From NCBI GenBank assembly GCA_014529385.2, contig CM043966.1, positions 107,628,587 through 107,692,586 of the forward strand: a DNA stretch of 64,000 nucleotides, written 5' to 3'. The notes beneath the pieces were generated by a model. The model was given only the letters and a program-made list of their open reading frames with translations, was not told the DNA's origin and ran no database searches. How positions within the stretch are numbered: position 1 is the first letter of the stretch; each line of letters starts with the position of its first letter. Origin of the DNA: Adiantum capillus-veneris. Lineage: Eukaryota > Streptophyta > Polypodiopsida > Polypodiales > Pteridaceae. Below are positions 34,178-45,586 of the stretch, piece by piece. A program made the translations under genes and the position numbers.

Positions 34178-35619
34178 ATGTCAACCAAATCAGGCCTAAA
34201 CTGACTCGAATCGCATCAACAAAAGTCTGCAAATATGGCTGTAAAATATGGCTGCAAATCAGCCCCAAAATTCAGCTCTTAAACAGCTACATAAACAAGT
34301 CACAAACGTGTTCCAGATCAACCTACAACTGAGCCATACATGGACACCTGCAAAGAGGAAACAATGGCTGAAAATTCAGCGCCCAAATAATCCCTCAAAC
34401 CTGCCTCTAAACTTATAAACCTGTAAAACCTGTTGAAAAACCTCAAGCCATTAGTGCTCGAATCCGGCTACCTAGCTCGTAGCCACACAAGCATACATCA
34501 CAATACTCACTCCTGTGAGTGTGCCAAGATAACTGTACGTCTGTCACACCGTGAGCGAATCACCAAGCCCACACTGTGCGCTATCGATGCATACACACGC
34601 ACAAATCTCCCACCTGCAGAGAACACCGCACGCAAATGCTGAGTGCAACCAACAATCTCTACCTAGATTGCATTAATGATGCGCATAAAACCTCGGGAAA
34701 ATTTCGCCAGAGTTTCGTCAGTAAAATGGCCACAAAACTAGTAACCAAACTGACTGCACGCTCAAAACCATGAGCAACCAAAGCGCATCAAACCGCACTC
34801 CAAATGCATGCACCAATCTCCACACTTTGCATACATCATTGCAAACACCTGCAAATCTAGTACACAAATATCTGCTCTACCTGTGACTGCCAAAAAACAT
34901 GCTCGAGGCATACATTGCCAAGCTCAAAATGAAATCACATTAGTCTCCCTGAGCATCAAACCACATAAGGCATACATCGTATCCTCCTACCTGTGAGGAA
35001 ACTTGCAGCAAATATCACTCTCACATTTGAGAGCAAACCATGTATGGAATCCTCGACAGACAATAAACAACTGCTGCTGCAAAAAATTCAGCGTTCAGAA
35101 TTTTAAAATTCTGATATGACGAGCACGTCTGGAGCATGCCAAAACCCCAAGCTAGACTCCTCGATCACCTGTATCCGAGTCCGGGTGTGAAAGCTATGCC
35201 AAAAAACGTTGTTTTCGGTCCAAAAACGCAGCAAAAACTTGTTGCTGCTGCAAAAATTTCAGAGGTCAAAATCAGCTCAAATAGACATCACCATTGCGTT
35301 CGGAGCGTGCCAAAACCCCAGGTTACACCTTAACCTTGCATAAATCGCATTCCGTTTACAAAAGTTATACAAAAAACATTGTTTTTGGGGGCCGAAAAAT
35401 GACCTGCGGAAATGAAAATCTGCATTTTTCCTACAAGTATGGCTGCAAATAACCATACACACTTGCAATACACTCTTCCCTCAAGCTTGGGAATACCCCT
35501 CAAGCTTCCATGAGCACAGATCTGGTGGTTGCTCACCAATCTCAAGCTTCCACCGAAAGCGAGCTCACCATAGCCGAAAGCTCAGTCCTCTATAGCACTC
35601 CATCTGTCGCGAAGCCAAA
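34178..35619 (-). other. Long leader of the deleted copia element
   Basis: About 1.4 kb between primer binding site and gag without coding signal. It shows loosely repeated phrases such as GCTGCAAAAATTTCAG and GTGCCAAAACCCCA. Such long leaders are common in small non-autonomous copia derivatives. Confidence 0.5.
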
Positions 35620-35631
35620 GCTCTGATACCA
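35620..35631 (-). other. Copia primer binding site (second element)
   Basis: The minus strand reads TGGTATCAGAGC, two bases inside the LTR end at 35,634. Confidence 0.9.
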
Positions 35632-35633
35632 AT

Positions 35634-35824
35634 TGAAGGGGATCGGGGAGCACCACAGACGGAGAGTGAGCGAGAGAAGGAGACACACGACACACAGATA
35701 TGGGTGGGGAGACTCAAAAGAGTGAGCAGCCCCCTATACACTTATGCTATGTATAAGGTATACACGTCAGTGGGCGCCCAGACTCTGAGCGGCCGAGCAA
35801 GGCACAGACGCCTATACCCCAACA
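35634..35824 (-). mobile_element. 5' LTR of the internally deleted copia element (191 bp)
   Basis: Bounded by TGAAGGGG... and ...CCCCAACA on the plus strand, so TG...CA in both directions, and nearly identical to 32,037-32,219. It marks the outer end of a ~3.8-kb element (32,037-35,824). Confidence 0.9.
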
Positions 35825-36019
35825 CTCACCAATGTAGATATGATCCTCTATTCCAACGTCCTCCACTGATGGGAGCATCCATCCTGGGCCTCCTCGATCT
35901 CCCCAACTTTGTTGCTCAATCACTCAATATACCATTGCTAGTGATGTGCCTTGTATCCCTCCTCTAGTTGGTCTCGTCTCTGCTCAATCTTTGGATGGAA
36001 GAGCATTGTGATGTCTCCG

Positions 36020-36074
<55 letters not shown>

Positions 36075-36857
36075 CACACACACACATACACACACAAAAA
36101 CGCAACCGTTTTTTGACCTAGTAGACAACGGCTCACTCTTTTCATCATAACTTCTTCATTTGAACTCCGATTTGGGTGATCTATAGCCTTGATCGAAGAG
36201 CACGGCGCCCTCTACGCATTGATGTAAAGACAAAAAAAAAAAACGGAGTTATGGAAGGCGTTTTTGTGGCAACATTTTTGAAGTGAACAGGTTCAAGAAA
36301 GTTGACTCTCATCTCTTATTTTACATACAATGTCTTCTGACACTCGCAAAGGTTCTTCTTCTTCAACAAGGTTCTTCTTCTTCAACAAGGTCCACAAGCT
36401 TCGTCATATTGGCCGTTCTCCCGAGCGAGGAGCTCTTTGCTTCCCCACTCTATGTGCTCCATATACCATAACTCCGGACATGCCAAAGTGGGTTTTGAAG
36501 AAATTTTTGATAACAATGGCAAGAGAAGGAGGTGTCTCTAACTTCTCTTCAGGAATTCCATGAATAACAATGTTCTTGGAAGCTCCCGTTCCTTCAACTC
36601 CTCCACATCCACATTCTCAATATTCTTTGTTTGAACCATATCTTGCATGAGTAAGGAATTAGGCACCACATTGTTACCACATACATCAGTCCAATACTTG
36701 TTTTTGCATACATCTTTCATGCCGCATACATCCCGACTCATGGTGTCAAATTTCTCCTCTTTCAATACATGGTCATGCTCTACTTTGCTCATGCGCTCCT
36801 TCAAAGCATTCGAGTCTACAAAGCATTCGAGTCATCCATTGATTCAAGGAAGAACCT
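35825..36857. other. Microsatellites and unassigned sequence
   Basis: It holds a (TC)n tract at about 36,022-36,062 followed by (CA)n to ~36,093, and a duplicated GTTCTTCTTCTTCAACAAGG at about 36,351-36,390. The 88-codon minus-strand frame at 36,538-36,804 has charged, coiled-coil-like composition and could be a LINE ORF1 remnant, but no family motif is clear. Confidence 0.45.
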
Positions 36858-39290
36858 TTGTTATGGATGACAAAGCTTCAATATGACGCATCGTCGGAAA
36901 CTAAATGGGAAGCTTTCAAGAAAGTTATTTGTTCTTGTGCCAAAGAATGCTTTGTCATAAAGTATCTCCATAGTATCAACAAAGATAGATCACGCAAAAG
37001 ATGGTTTGATAAAGAATATCAAACTGCTCGAAAGTCCTTGATAAAGCTTGATACAACTATGGACAAAGACAACTATCAAAGCCATTTGTAAACATACAAG
37101 GCATTGATTCAAAAGAAGAGAAGATGGAAAGTAAAGCAACAACTTTTTCAAGTTCAAGAAAAAGCACATACACGTGAAAGATTTTGAGGGACAAGCAGGT
37201 TGAGAATTTTGGTGACTTGAGTCTGGTGGATATGTACACACATAGTAGGCAATTATATGAGCAAGCAAATGCTCTCATTTTATGGTTCACTCCCATGTAT
37301 GCCTTCTTCCTTTACTATTGAATATGTATGCGGTGGGCTTGAAAAGTTAGCCACTATCTTCAAGGTATCAAGCCAGAGATGATCGAATGGACATGATATT
37401 TTACCCATGAGTGGATGTGTGATATGTTTAACCTACCTTGCACTTCAACACGGTATGCCTTATGATTGGAGTACTAATTGGGTTAAGCCTTTGCATAAAG
37501 GAGGGCATGTAAAGAATATAAACAACTACCGGATTATAATGATTTGGTCTCTTATGGCAAAGTTGTTTGGGTGCATAATGGAGATGAAATTGAGTGATTG
37601 GGTTGAACAGAATGACAAGCGTGCAAAAGGACAAGTGGGTTTTTATCGATGCCATAGCACCATTCATCATCTTGTCACTCTTCCTGTTCTCATGGAGGAA
37701 AGTCGGTTGAAAAAAAAGCGATGTATTGTTGTTTTGTGGACTTTAAGAAAGCCTTTGATATGATTCCACATAACAATTTGTAAAGAAGGATGGAAGAACT
37801 ACAAGTGCCAAGTGAGTTTATGCTTGTTGTTTCTCGAATCTATGAGAAGGTGATTTTTCAATTGTGTATGGAAAGTGAAATTTCAAAAAAAATTGTAAGC
37901 ACTATTAGGATTAAACAAGGATGTCCATTGTCACCAACTCTCTTTGATTTATGCATCAATTGATTGGAATAAATGATACTTGACTTTATGCAACAAGAAG
38001 GCATTGAAGAGGTCACTATTTGCAATGTGATAGTCATGCTTTTGTTGTAAGCGGATGATGTAGTGTTTCTAGCGTACACTTTAGAAGATGCACAAAAGCT
38101 TATGGTTGTCCTTGAGAACTTTTGCTTGCATAGTAGGATGATTCTGAATGAATCCAAAACAAAGGTTATGCTTGTGAAAACCGATCATAAGGAGAAGCTA
38201 TGCATTGTGTACAACAATGAGACACTTGAAGTTGTTGAGAGCTTGAAGTACCTTGGCCTTGAGGTTCCGTCCAATGACAAGTAGCATGAATGTGCTATGC
38301 ATCGTTTGGAAGCGGAAAAGAGAGCATATTATGCATTTGAGAACATGTGTAATGCGGGAAAGATCAAGTGTTGGGTTCTCAAGAAGTATCTTTTTGATGC
38401 ATTGGTAACAACGATTCTTTATGGAGTTGAAGTGTGGGACGGGAGTATCTCAAAGCCTACTTGGAAAGAGTTTGAGAATGTCCAAAAGCGTTTTCTTACA
38501 AACTTTCTCCAAGTTAAGACACAAACACCATATATGCTCCTACTTCTTGAGTCGAGATCTCTTCCAATTGAGGTTATGGACATGGAAAGGGTTGTGAAGT
38601 ACATGATAAAGATGCGTCAAAACCCTTCACATCCACTTCCTACAATTGCATGAGGAGCAAGCTAAAAAGTTCAAAAGACGCATAAAAGCAAGATCTTGAG
38701 CAGGAGATGGATGAAAGACATAAAGAAGTGGTTTGGGAGATGGGATGCATTACACTTGCTACATGATGCTTCAATTGACTCCCAAGTGAATGAAGCTTTT
38801 CTACAACGCCAATGTATTACGGCTTGGGAGAAATCCGATGGATCACGCTTCATACATTACACCACCCATATTGCCCCCAACTACAAAACCACGTTCTTCG
38901 CTAAAAGAGAAAACCGTACTCACACTTACATGCTTAAGCCTATCCCCTTGTCGGCGATACGCAGTATCGCAGCCATTCGGCTTAGCTCCCATTTCCTTCA
39001 ATGCAAGACAGCGCGTTGGGACAATGGAGAAGAGTCAAATCGACTGTACACATTATGCTCACTACAAGTTCGAAAGTCTGAGTACCACACACTACTAGAG
39101 TACTCAGTTTTTGTTCACATCCGAACTTACTTCTCTCACATTTTCAGTCATGACTTAGACCTACACACTTTCCTCTCCCAACCACAGTGTGGGCTCTCCA
39201 TTGCGACTCTCATCACCACAATTTTGGAGCATCGAGAGTCACTCATCAATCATACACATACTACATCACATGTAGCTTTGGTCCCATAGG
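36858..39290 (+). pseudogene. Decayed L1-type LINE ORF2 (RT and C-terminal region)
   Basis: Fragments appear in correct order on the plus strand: RKRWFDKEYQTARKSLIKL (post-endonuclease linker), WSTNWVKPLHKGGHVKNINN and YRIIMIWSLMAKLFG (RT fingers), CCFVDFKKAFDMIPHNNL (RT motif A), IKQGCPLSPTLFDLCI (motif B), ADDVVFLAYTLEDAQ (motif C), LNESKTKVML and YLGLEVPS (thumb), VLYGVEVWDGS-like block, then a C-terminal region to 39,289. Many frameshifts and stops (for example near 37,760, 37,960, 38,050, 38,284). The endonuclease is missing; the copy is 5'-truncated. Confidence 0.85.
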
Positions 39291-39339
39291 TTATATTTGA
39301 CCTCCAAGGACAATAATAAAATCAATTTATCTATCTATC

Positions 39340-39628
39340 TCTCTCTCTCTAACCCTGCTCGATATCGCTAATTCTCCAATAGAAGAAATGAAATGAAATG
39401 AAATATATATGGTGAATCTAATACAAAGTCTCAATAAAGGAAAGAAACTATAGAGCTGTAAAAGGCGAGTAGCATCAACCATCCACATACAAAATGTGAG
39501 TAGGTATCTCAAAATACATATGGTGGATATGTTTGTATCAAAATCCGGTGATAGATCGCATCACTCGGTGCATGATAGTATCGATGTCCTCCATGGTGAG
39601 AGTTCACACGTCGTGCACGCGCACGCAC

Positions 39629-39683
<55 letters not shown>

Positions 39684-39690
39684 ACTGAAA
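39340..39690 (-). mobile_element. LINE 3' end fragment flanked by (CT)n and (AG)n
   Basis: After a (CT)n tract, AGAAATGAAATGAAATGAAAT and GGTGAATCTAATACAAAGTC resemble the 3' UTR of the LINE immediately to the right (GGATCTGATACAAAGTCA). The segment ends at an (AG)n tract, 39,631-39,681. No coding sequence remains. Confidence 0.55.
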
Positions 39691-39987
39691 TGAAATGAAA
39701 TGTTATACTAACATCTTCAAAAGGCCAAAGTGACCTATTAGACGAGAAAGTTACAATGTGGTGGATCTGATACAAAGTCACTGTAACAAGATAACAAAAT
39801 GACGAAATAACAAAATAACAAAATCGCTGGCGGATCTCATCAATCTCCTCCATGGTCAGTAGTATGACCGGGCGTTGTGCATGTCCGGCCAAAGTGATCT
39901 GAATCCTCTGATGCAGCCTCCGTTGATGCTGTGTAATCCTCCGCAGTCGTGGGCGTCTAGATCACCCCAGCTCCTTCACTCGGTCGA

Positions 39988-41178
39988 TCAAGGTGCCTCT
40001 GGTGTGAGGCGACGAGCTCTGCTGTGGTAGTAGCTCTTTCGGGTGCCCAGTGGCAGCTCTAGAGAAGTCTGTGATCTGTCTCTGAGACTGGCTCCCTCTC
40101 CTCTCATCGAGCTCTCTCTGTGTCTGTGCAGCTCAAGCAAAAACAAACCCAGGCATCTTTGATCCTCGTACAGCATGACTTTGGACGGTGGTCCAAAGCC
40201 CTCTATGAACAAGCAATGGAAGCGGCCTTATATCTTGTAGTAGACGGGGAAGTGACATGTGTAGTGCAACTCTCTTTTAGGCTCGATGTCAGACAAGGGC
40301 CATGTCCTGGCCTCTGCTGGTACTCCGTTGTATCTCCTAGTCTCGATCCGCAGCTGGTGTGAACATCCGCATATCTGGCTAATAGCACATCGTATCCCAT
40401 GAGACAAGTGGGTGTCCATGTATCTGGGCCTCGTCACAAAACCATCCTCCGTAAGCTGGAGAAGATACTCTTTGTAGAAAGCCATCTTCGTGCCCAACTC
40501 CTGTGCTAGTTGTATCCATGTCCTCCTGGTGTCTAGCTAAGTCAAGTCCTGGCGGATGAGCCTGGTGATCTCGGACTGTGTAAGAGTCAGAGAGGGTGCA
40601 TCCAATGAGTACCGGAAGGGACGTAATATGTCTATGTTGAACCCATGCGTCTGAAACCATGATGTCATCTCCCCATACCATCATGCTGTATTTCCCTGCA
40701 TGGCTAACTATCGAGAGGACTCAAGTGCAAGGCGAGCATATCTGTCTCTAGGAAGCTCCCACATGCGATGTATGAAGGAGACATATCTGGTGAGCACCTC
40801 AACCACTAGTGGGGGGGAAGGTAGCTCTGCTCGAACAATAGCACGTGGTACTGAAGCCTTAGCTCTAATGAGCCGCGAGATCATAGAGACCAGAGGATTC
40901 TCCATGTCCCCCCATCCATCAGTGCAGCATGTCCTCCCGTGATGACCTAATAAAGGTCCCTAAATCTCAGCTCCATTAAGCAATGCTAAAGCCACCAAAG
41001 TGTCAAAGAGCCAGATCTTAGTTCGAGGCTCCTGAAACTGAACCTGTGAACACATCCTTTCCAATCTACCAAATGTTGCATGGGCTCTGGTCAATTTAGT
41101 CTCTGTTGCCCTCCTCAATGAAAATGATGGCCCACTAAGAACCACTCCAAGGTAAGCGTAAGGATCTGTATACTCCAC
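39988..41178 (-). pseudogene. LINE ORF2 C-terminal region
   Basis: Blocks AYLGVVLSGPSFSLRRA, MISRLIRAKASVPRAI, VSFIHRMWELP, GTKMAFYKEYLLQLTEDGF and YMDTHLSHGIRCAI follow the RT in several frames. The terminal Cys-rich zinc motif seen in the better copy at 50.4 kb is disrupted. Not functional. Confidence 0.8.
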
Positions 41179-41219
41179 TGTCTCATGGCCGTATGTGAAT
41201 GCAGGCGTTGAACTCCTGA

Positions 41220-42225
41220 TCTACTATGGGGTAGTATTAAATACCATGACCTTGGTTTTACCAAGGTTGACGAACAAACCACTTTCCTGGGCAAACCTAT
41301 GCAAAGCATCCAAGTGACGTTGCATCCCCTCTGGAGAGTCGAAGGTCAACACAATATCATCAGCATATAACAATAGTGACATCCATGTCCCTGCCAGCTG
41401 TGCACCTCTATCACCATCTCTCTCAATGTAGGAAGACACCTCATCCACATACATACCAAATAGAGTAGGAGAGAGCAAGCAACCCTGCTTCACCCCAATA
41501 GTTCAGTGAACCGGTGTGGAAAGACCCTCTGAGGTGCATACATGCCCCACTACTGACTTGTATAATGCCATGACCCCCCAAATGAGCTCTGTGGGTACTC
41601 CCATCTGCTGTAATCTGCACATCAATCCAATCTGTTGTAATCTGTCTTGAACCTTGCCTGCCCAGCTGCGCGTATCCCCTCCATTTCTGCCCATCTGCTC
41701 AGCTACTGCTCAAGAATAGATGGGCACAACCGTGCCAATGTGTGTCCTATCATGATAGTGCGATAATTCCCAGGCTCCATAGGGTCTCCCGACTTGAAGA
41801 TAGGTACAATAGTAGATAGCCTCCAACTATCAGGCAAGCCCTCACACATGGCACGGTTAAACATAACTGCTAGAAGCTCTGCTAGTAGATCTCTGGCATG
41901 CGTGAAATGCTCAGCCACTAAGCCATCATGATCATATGCTCTCCCAGTCCTGATCCTATCAATGGCCTTCCTCACCATCTCAGCGGCGGTGAAAAAAGCA
42001 CGTGTGTGGGCATGGATCGAGGGGGTCGGGAAGGGGGGGCTGCTCAGGAACTGTGTACAGAGATGATGCGTACTGGCCCAAGCCTCTATAGAAGTGGGGG
42101 GGGGGGGGGGGGGGGGGGGGGGGCTCATGAAAGAGCCGCCATGCCTCATGGGAGTCCTGACTCAAGAATAGCTTGTATAGATCCTGCTCTAGGCGAGCCA
42201 AAAATGCCCTTTTCTTTCGCCGCAC
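41220..42225 (-). pseudogene. LINE reverse transcriptase with expanded poly-proline tract
   Basis: The RT is recognisable from IVPIFKSGDPMEPGNYRTIM through KQGCLLSPTLFGMYVDEV to the catalytic LLLYADDIVLTFDSPEGM and NLGKTKVMVFN. The linker before it (KRAFLARLEQDLYKLFLSQD) runs into a long homopolymer, 42,096-42,123 on the plus strand (about 28 G), encoding prolines where the sister copy has only QSPPPV. Several frameshifts and stops. Confidence 0.85.
42096..42123. repeat. Homopolymer (G)~28 in LINE coding sequence
   Basis: A run of about 28 G on the plus strand (C on the LINE sense strand) interrupts the ORF2 linker. The sister LINE at 56.7 kb has only a short proline triplet at the same place, so this is a local slippage expansion, or possibly an assembly/sequencing artefact. 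Confidence 0.9.
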
Positions 42226-42383
42226 TAGGCGTCGAAAGTCAATCTATGACTGTCTGTGAGTGATGTCCCCCAAAAGCACCTCCCTCTGAAGTCTAGCTCT
42301 AGTGTCCCGACATTCCTCATCATACCAACTATTCTAGGGCATGCTCCCCAGGGCATGCTCCCCAAATGACGTCTCTGCTCCAG

Positions 42384-43300
42384 CTAGGTATGTGGGTATG
42401 CCTCTACCGCTGCATCATGTAGTGTCTGTGTAAGTATCGTAGTAAGCTCCTCCAGAGGTCTCCCTGGCTCCTCTCTGCACAGGCGTCTGTAGATCCCATC
42501 TATGTATACAGAGTCCGTCTGCCGCGTGAAGGTGTATCGACTAGGGGCTGCTGCCCGTGGCCTGTGTGCTACACTAACTGAAAAGAGATGGTCAACAAAA
42601 CAAGAGCATGATCCACTGGCACACCAAGAGGTCTGGGTCCAACTGTGAGATCCTGGATAGTAGAGATGAGGCTCGACTGTGCCATGACATAATGCACTGT
42701 GCTGGCTCCATGTTTGTGAGAAAAGCATGTAAAACCCCCCGCAACGGGAAATCTCTGTAGGCCATTCAAGATGGCCAATCCGTGTGCAATCCCCATGTCT
42801 ATCAAGTATCCTCCATACTCACTGTGTTCCCCATCCTGCGATAGTCTGGATAGGCCCATCTCTACAACATCCTGCTGTCTCAGCATCTCCTGTGTAGTAT
42901 CATAAAATAATGTCTAATGATGGGCAATCCTAGCATTGATATCCCCAAGAATGATGATGTCACCATCTCTAGAGAACCCCCATATGTCATCATCCAAAAT
43001 AGAAAAGGGGGATTGTCCTCTAGGTGGTGCATAAAAATTGGCGTACTCGAGAGAAAGTAGCAAATAGCAATGTAAAGATATCTTCATGTCTCTGCTATAG
43101 GTATCAATGGTTGCAACTCCTCCCTGAATAACACTGTCACTCCTCCCGAGCACCGCTCTCTGTGCTCTAATCGTGTCTCCTGTCTACAGGTTGTCTCCTA
43201 TCTATATCCACTAATGTGAGGCATAGACTGCCCAAGGGCCTGATGTGTCTCAGAGTAGAGGACGATGATAGATCCATTACAATTCCAGGTGGCAGTTTTG
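42384..43300 (-). pseudogene. LINE AP-like endonuclease, decayed
   Basis: The blocks YANFYAPPRG, DIIILGDINARI (GDxNA motif), HGLAILNGL and GGFTCFSHKHGASTVHYVM are typical of L1-clade endonucleases. Frameshifts occur near 43,290, 42,905 and 42,570. SDH is replaced by VDH at the end of the domain. Confidence 0.8.
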
Positions 43301-44290
43301 AGCGTGGTCCCATAGGTCTCGTACCGTCATGTGGAGCGCCGCTCTACAATCACCACCCAACCATTTTTGTAGAAGGTCGTCTTTCCCTTCTCCCTTACCG
43401 TTTGAATCTATGGCATTACCTCTCTCATATGCGTAAGCTCTGTGAGAGTGAGGCCATCTCCAAGGAATATGCCCGTTTTCTTCAGCGTAGGACGCTTCTT
43501 CAAGAAGTCCTTCTTTGCCTCCATCGATGGGAAACGGATGATTAAAGCTTTCTCTTTTGAAGTCTCCCCGTTTCCTTGTGTCTTCTTTCCTACCCTCCAT
43601 GCCTTTGTATAAGTAGTCTCACTACCCATCATGCGGAGAAGTTCTTCGACTTCCCCTTCCACATCATCTCGGTCTTTTAGACTGGTTACTCTTACATGCA
43701 AAGCTCTAGTTTTCATTCGCTCGCTCCTCCTCTTCTAGAATCATGTTGATGATTGTAGGAGTGGGGACAGATGTGGTTTCTTGCCCTTTCCCTTTCTTAA
43801 CGACTTCTATCCATTTCTCGGCCTCATCCGCCTTCTTCTTTGTCTTCGTGATCACATCCATCTTCGAAGATGTCTTTACCACATTCTGTTTCTCCTCCTC
43901 TTTGATCATCCGTACGTGCTTCTTGATGACCTTGATTTCCTCCATCACCGAGGGCTGAAATTCCCTTTCCTTTGGTCCACTGCTTGCTTTACCAGCAAGC
44001 TCTCGCTTGAGGGCTGAGACCTCTTCTTTAAGTGCTTTTGAATCCGCCTTAAGTGCTTGTAGCTCTGCGTGCAAGTCCTCTTTCTCCTTCTTCCATTGCG
44101 CGCCTTCGTTGAGACACATTTGAAGAAGGTTGGCCTTCTCTTTCCACCATCCCTCCATATCTGCTTTCCATTCTTTCATCTCTCTTTCCATTTGTGTTAT
44201 CCGTTTGTTTGTAAGCACAAAGGTTGCCTTCGTATGAGGTTTACCCACTGGCGAAGCGCTCATGACCTCCATTAAAAACATAATTTGCAC
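43300..44290 (-). pseudogene. LINE ORF1: coiled coil plus RRM-like domain
   Basis: The first frame (44,290-43,706) is rich in Lys/Glu heptads (LKADSKALKEEVSALKREL), predicting a coiled coil. The second, overlapping one (43,716-43,408) has ALHVRVTSLKDRDDVE, KAWRVGKK, ALIIRFPSMEAKKDFLKKR and GIFLGDGLTLTEL, matching the RRM-like and C-terminal parts of plant L1 ORF1 proteins. A single frameshift near 43,710 separates the halves. ORF1 proteins bind LINE RNA. Confidence 0.75.
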
Positions 44291-44876
44291 TTTTTTTCTG
44301 ATTTTTTGATTTTTTGCTAATTTATGTCAATGCCGTTCTGTAATTCCCGTTGGGTGAGATGGGGACGTCGGACACTTGGACTCCAAGGTTGAACGTGACG
44401 CAGCCTGCCACGATGGCATGGTCTGAATTGCCTCTCCCTTGGCGCTCCTCCTCATTGGCTGGCGATACAAAAAGACGCCTTGGGCTGGGCAACGTGAACG
44501 CAGCCTTAGCAAGCCCGCTGCTTATCTAAGCAGCCCCCTCTGCAATTAAACTTTCAGATTAAGGTTCACGACTTGCGCAACGAAAATGAGCTGTGTAGGA
44601 ATTTGCGAATCGAAAGCCCAACGACCAGGTGCTCACGCTGTATGCTGAGAATGCTTACGCGATGGTTGCACCTTACGCGAGGGGGGGTATGCAGGGGACC
44701 AATAGGCACCTTACGCAATGGTTGGCTGGAGCACCTTACGCGCTGCTGCACCTTACTTTGAAAAGCCTTTGCGTGTCACTTTGTTGCTGGGGCTCCCTGC
44801 TTGCTGCCCCCTGCTGCTCGAAACCCTAGTGCACAGGCAGCACTGCCCTGTGGAATGTTGCACTGCTCTGTCCATG

Positions 44877-44878
<2 letters not shown>
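44291..44878. other. Unassigned region with short CACCTTACGC repeats
   Basis: No gene. Between 44,645 and 44,757 the word CACCTTACGC or a close variant recurs about four times within ~100 bp. The sequence may include the 5' UTR of the LINE on its left. Confidence 0.4.
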
Positions 44879-44926
<48 letters not shown>

Positions 44927-44973
44927 TAATGCATCGGATGGATGGGAGAGTCGGTGGGTAGTCAGACTACCAG

Positions 44974-45020
<47 letters not shown>
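44879..45020. repeat. Two (AG)n microsatellites
   Basis: (AG)n tracts at about 44,879-44,923 and 44,979-45,017 are separated by ~55 bp of non-repeat sequence. Frames through them (REREREL, SLSLSL) are artefacts. Confidence 0.9.
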
Positions 45021-45021
<1 letters not shown>

Positions 45022-45031
45022 AAGCAGAAGA

Positions 45032-45365
45032 GAATTTTAACATCGTAGGAAACTATCCTAAGAGACCTTAAAGATCTATCCGACGAGGAGAGTTGAACTC
45101 AAGACCTGTTATAAGATCTATCCGACGAGCAGAGTTGAACTCAAGACCTGTTATTCAAGAGGGAAATGGCATAACCAATCTACCACACGGGTGATAGAAA
45201 AAGGAGAGAGAGAGAGAGAAGAAGAAGAAGAAGAGTATTTTAACACCATAGAAAACTATCCCAAGAGACCTTAAAGATCTATCCAGCGAGCCGAGTTGAA
45301 CTCAAAAGATCTATCCGACGAGCCAAGTTGAACTCAAGAGCTGTTATTCAAGAGGTAAATGGCAT

Positions 45366-45400
<35 letters not shown>

Positions 45401-45550
45401 AGAAGAAGAAGAAGAAGAAGAGTACTTTAACGCCATAGAAAACTATCCCAAGAGACCTTAAAGATCTATCCAGCGAGCCGAGTTGAACTCAAAAGATCTA
45501 TCCAACGAGCCGAGTTGAACTCAAGACCTGTTATTCAAGAGGTAAATGGC

Positions 45551-45551
<1 letters not shown>
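45032..45551 (-). repeat. Three copies of a SINE-like (tRNA-headed) repeat with microsatellite tails
   Basis: Related units lie at about 45,032-45,190, 45,235-45,363 and 45,421-45,551. On the minus strand copy 1 has an A-box-like TGGTAGATTGG and a B-box-like GAGTTCAACTC about 50 bp apart, as in tRNA-derived SINEs. The body ends in a TAGGA-TAGTT-TCCTA hairpin followed by TGTTAAAA and (CTT)n/(CT)n. Copies 2 and 3 lack the A-box part. All three share AGAGACCTTAAAGATCTATCC. No protein is encoded. Assignment to a named SINE family was not possible. Confidence 0.55.

Positions 45552-45581
<30 letters not shown>
45206..45581. repeat. (AG)n and (GAA)n microsatellites between SINE-like units
   Basis: (AG)n/(GAA)n tracts at about 45,206-45,236, 45,367-45,421 and 45,553-45,581 alternate with the SINE-like units to make a compound array of period ~185 bp. 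Confidence 0.85.

Positions 45582-45586
<5 letters not shown>

Larger units (their letters stand above)
39690..44290 (-). mobile_element. Near full-length but decayed LINE (L1-like), minus strand
   Basis: In minus-strand order: ORF1 (44,290-43,300), ORF2 endonuclease (43,300-42,570), linker, reverse transcriptase (42,150-41,220), C-terminal domain (41,180-39,990), 3' UTR (39,990-39,690) and a (CATTT)n-(CT)n tail. Its ORF2 is closely related to the truncated LINE at 54.3-57.1 kb (both have GTKMAFY and YMDTHLSHG). Confidence 0.85.

Noticed and set aside
45032-45190. Possible tRNA gene on the minus strand
   Set aside because: A- and B-box-like words are present, but no acceptor stem or cloverleaf can be drawn, and the unit is repeated with a hairpin tail, so a SINE-like repeat fits better.
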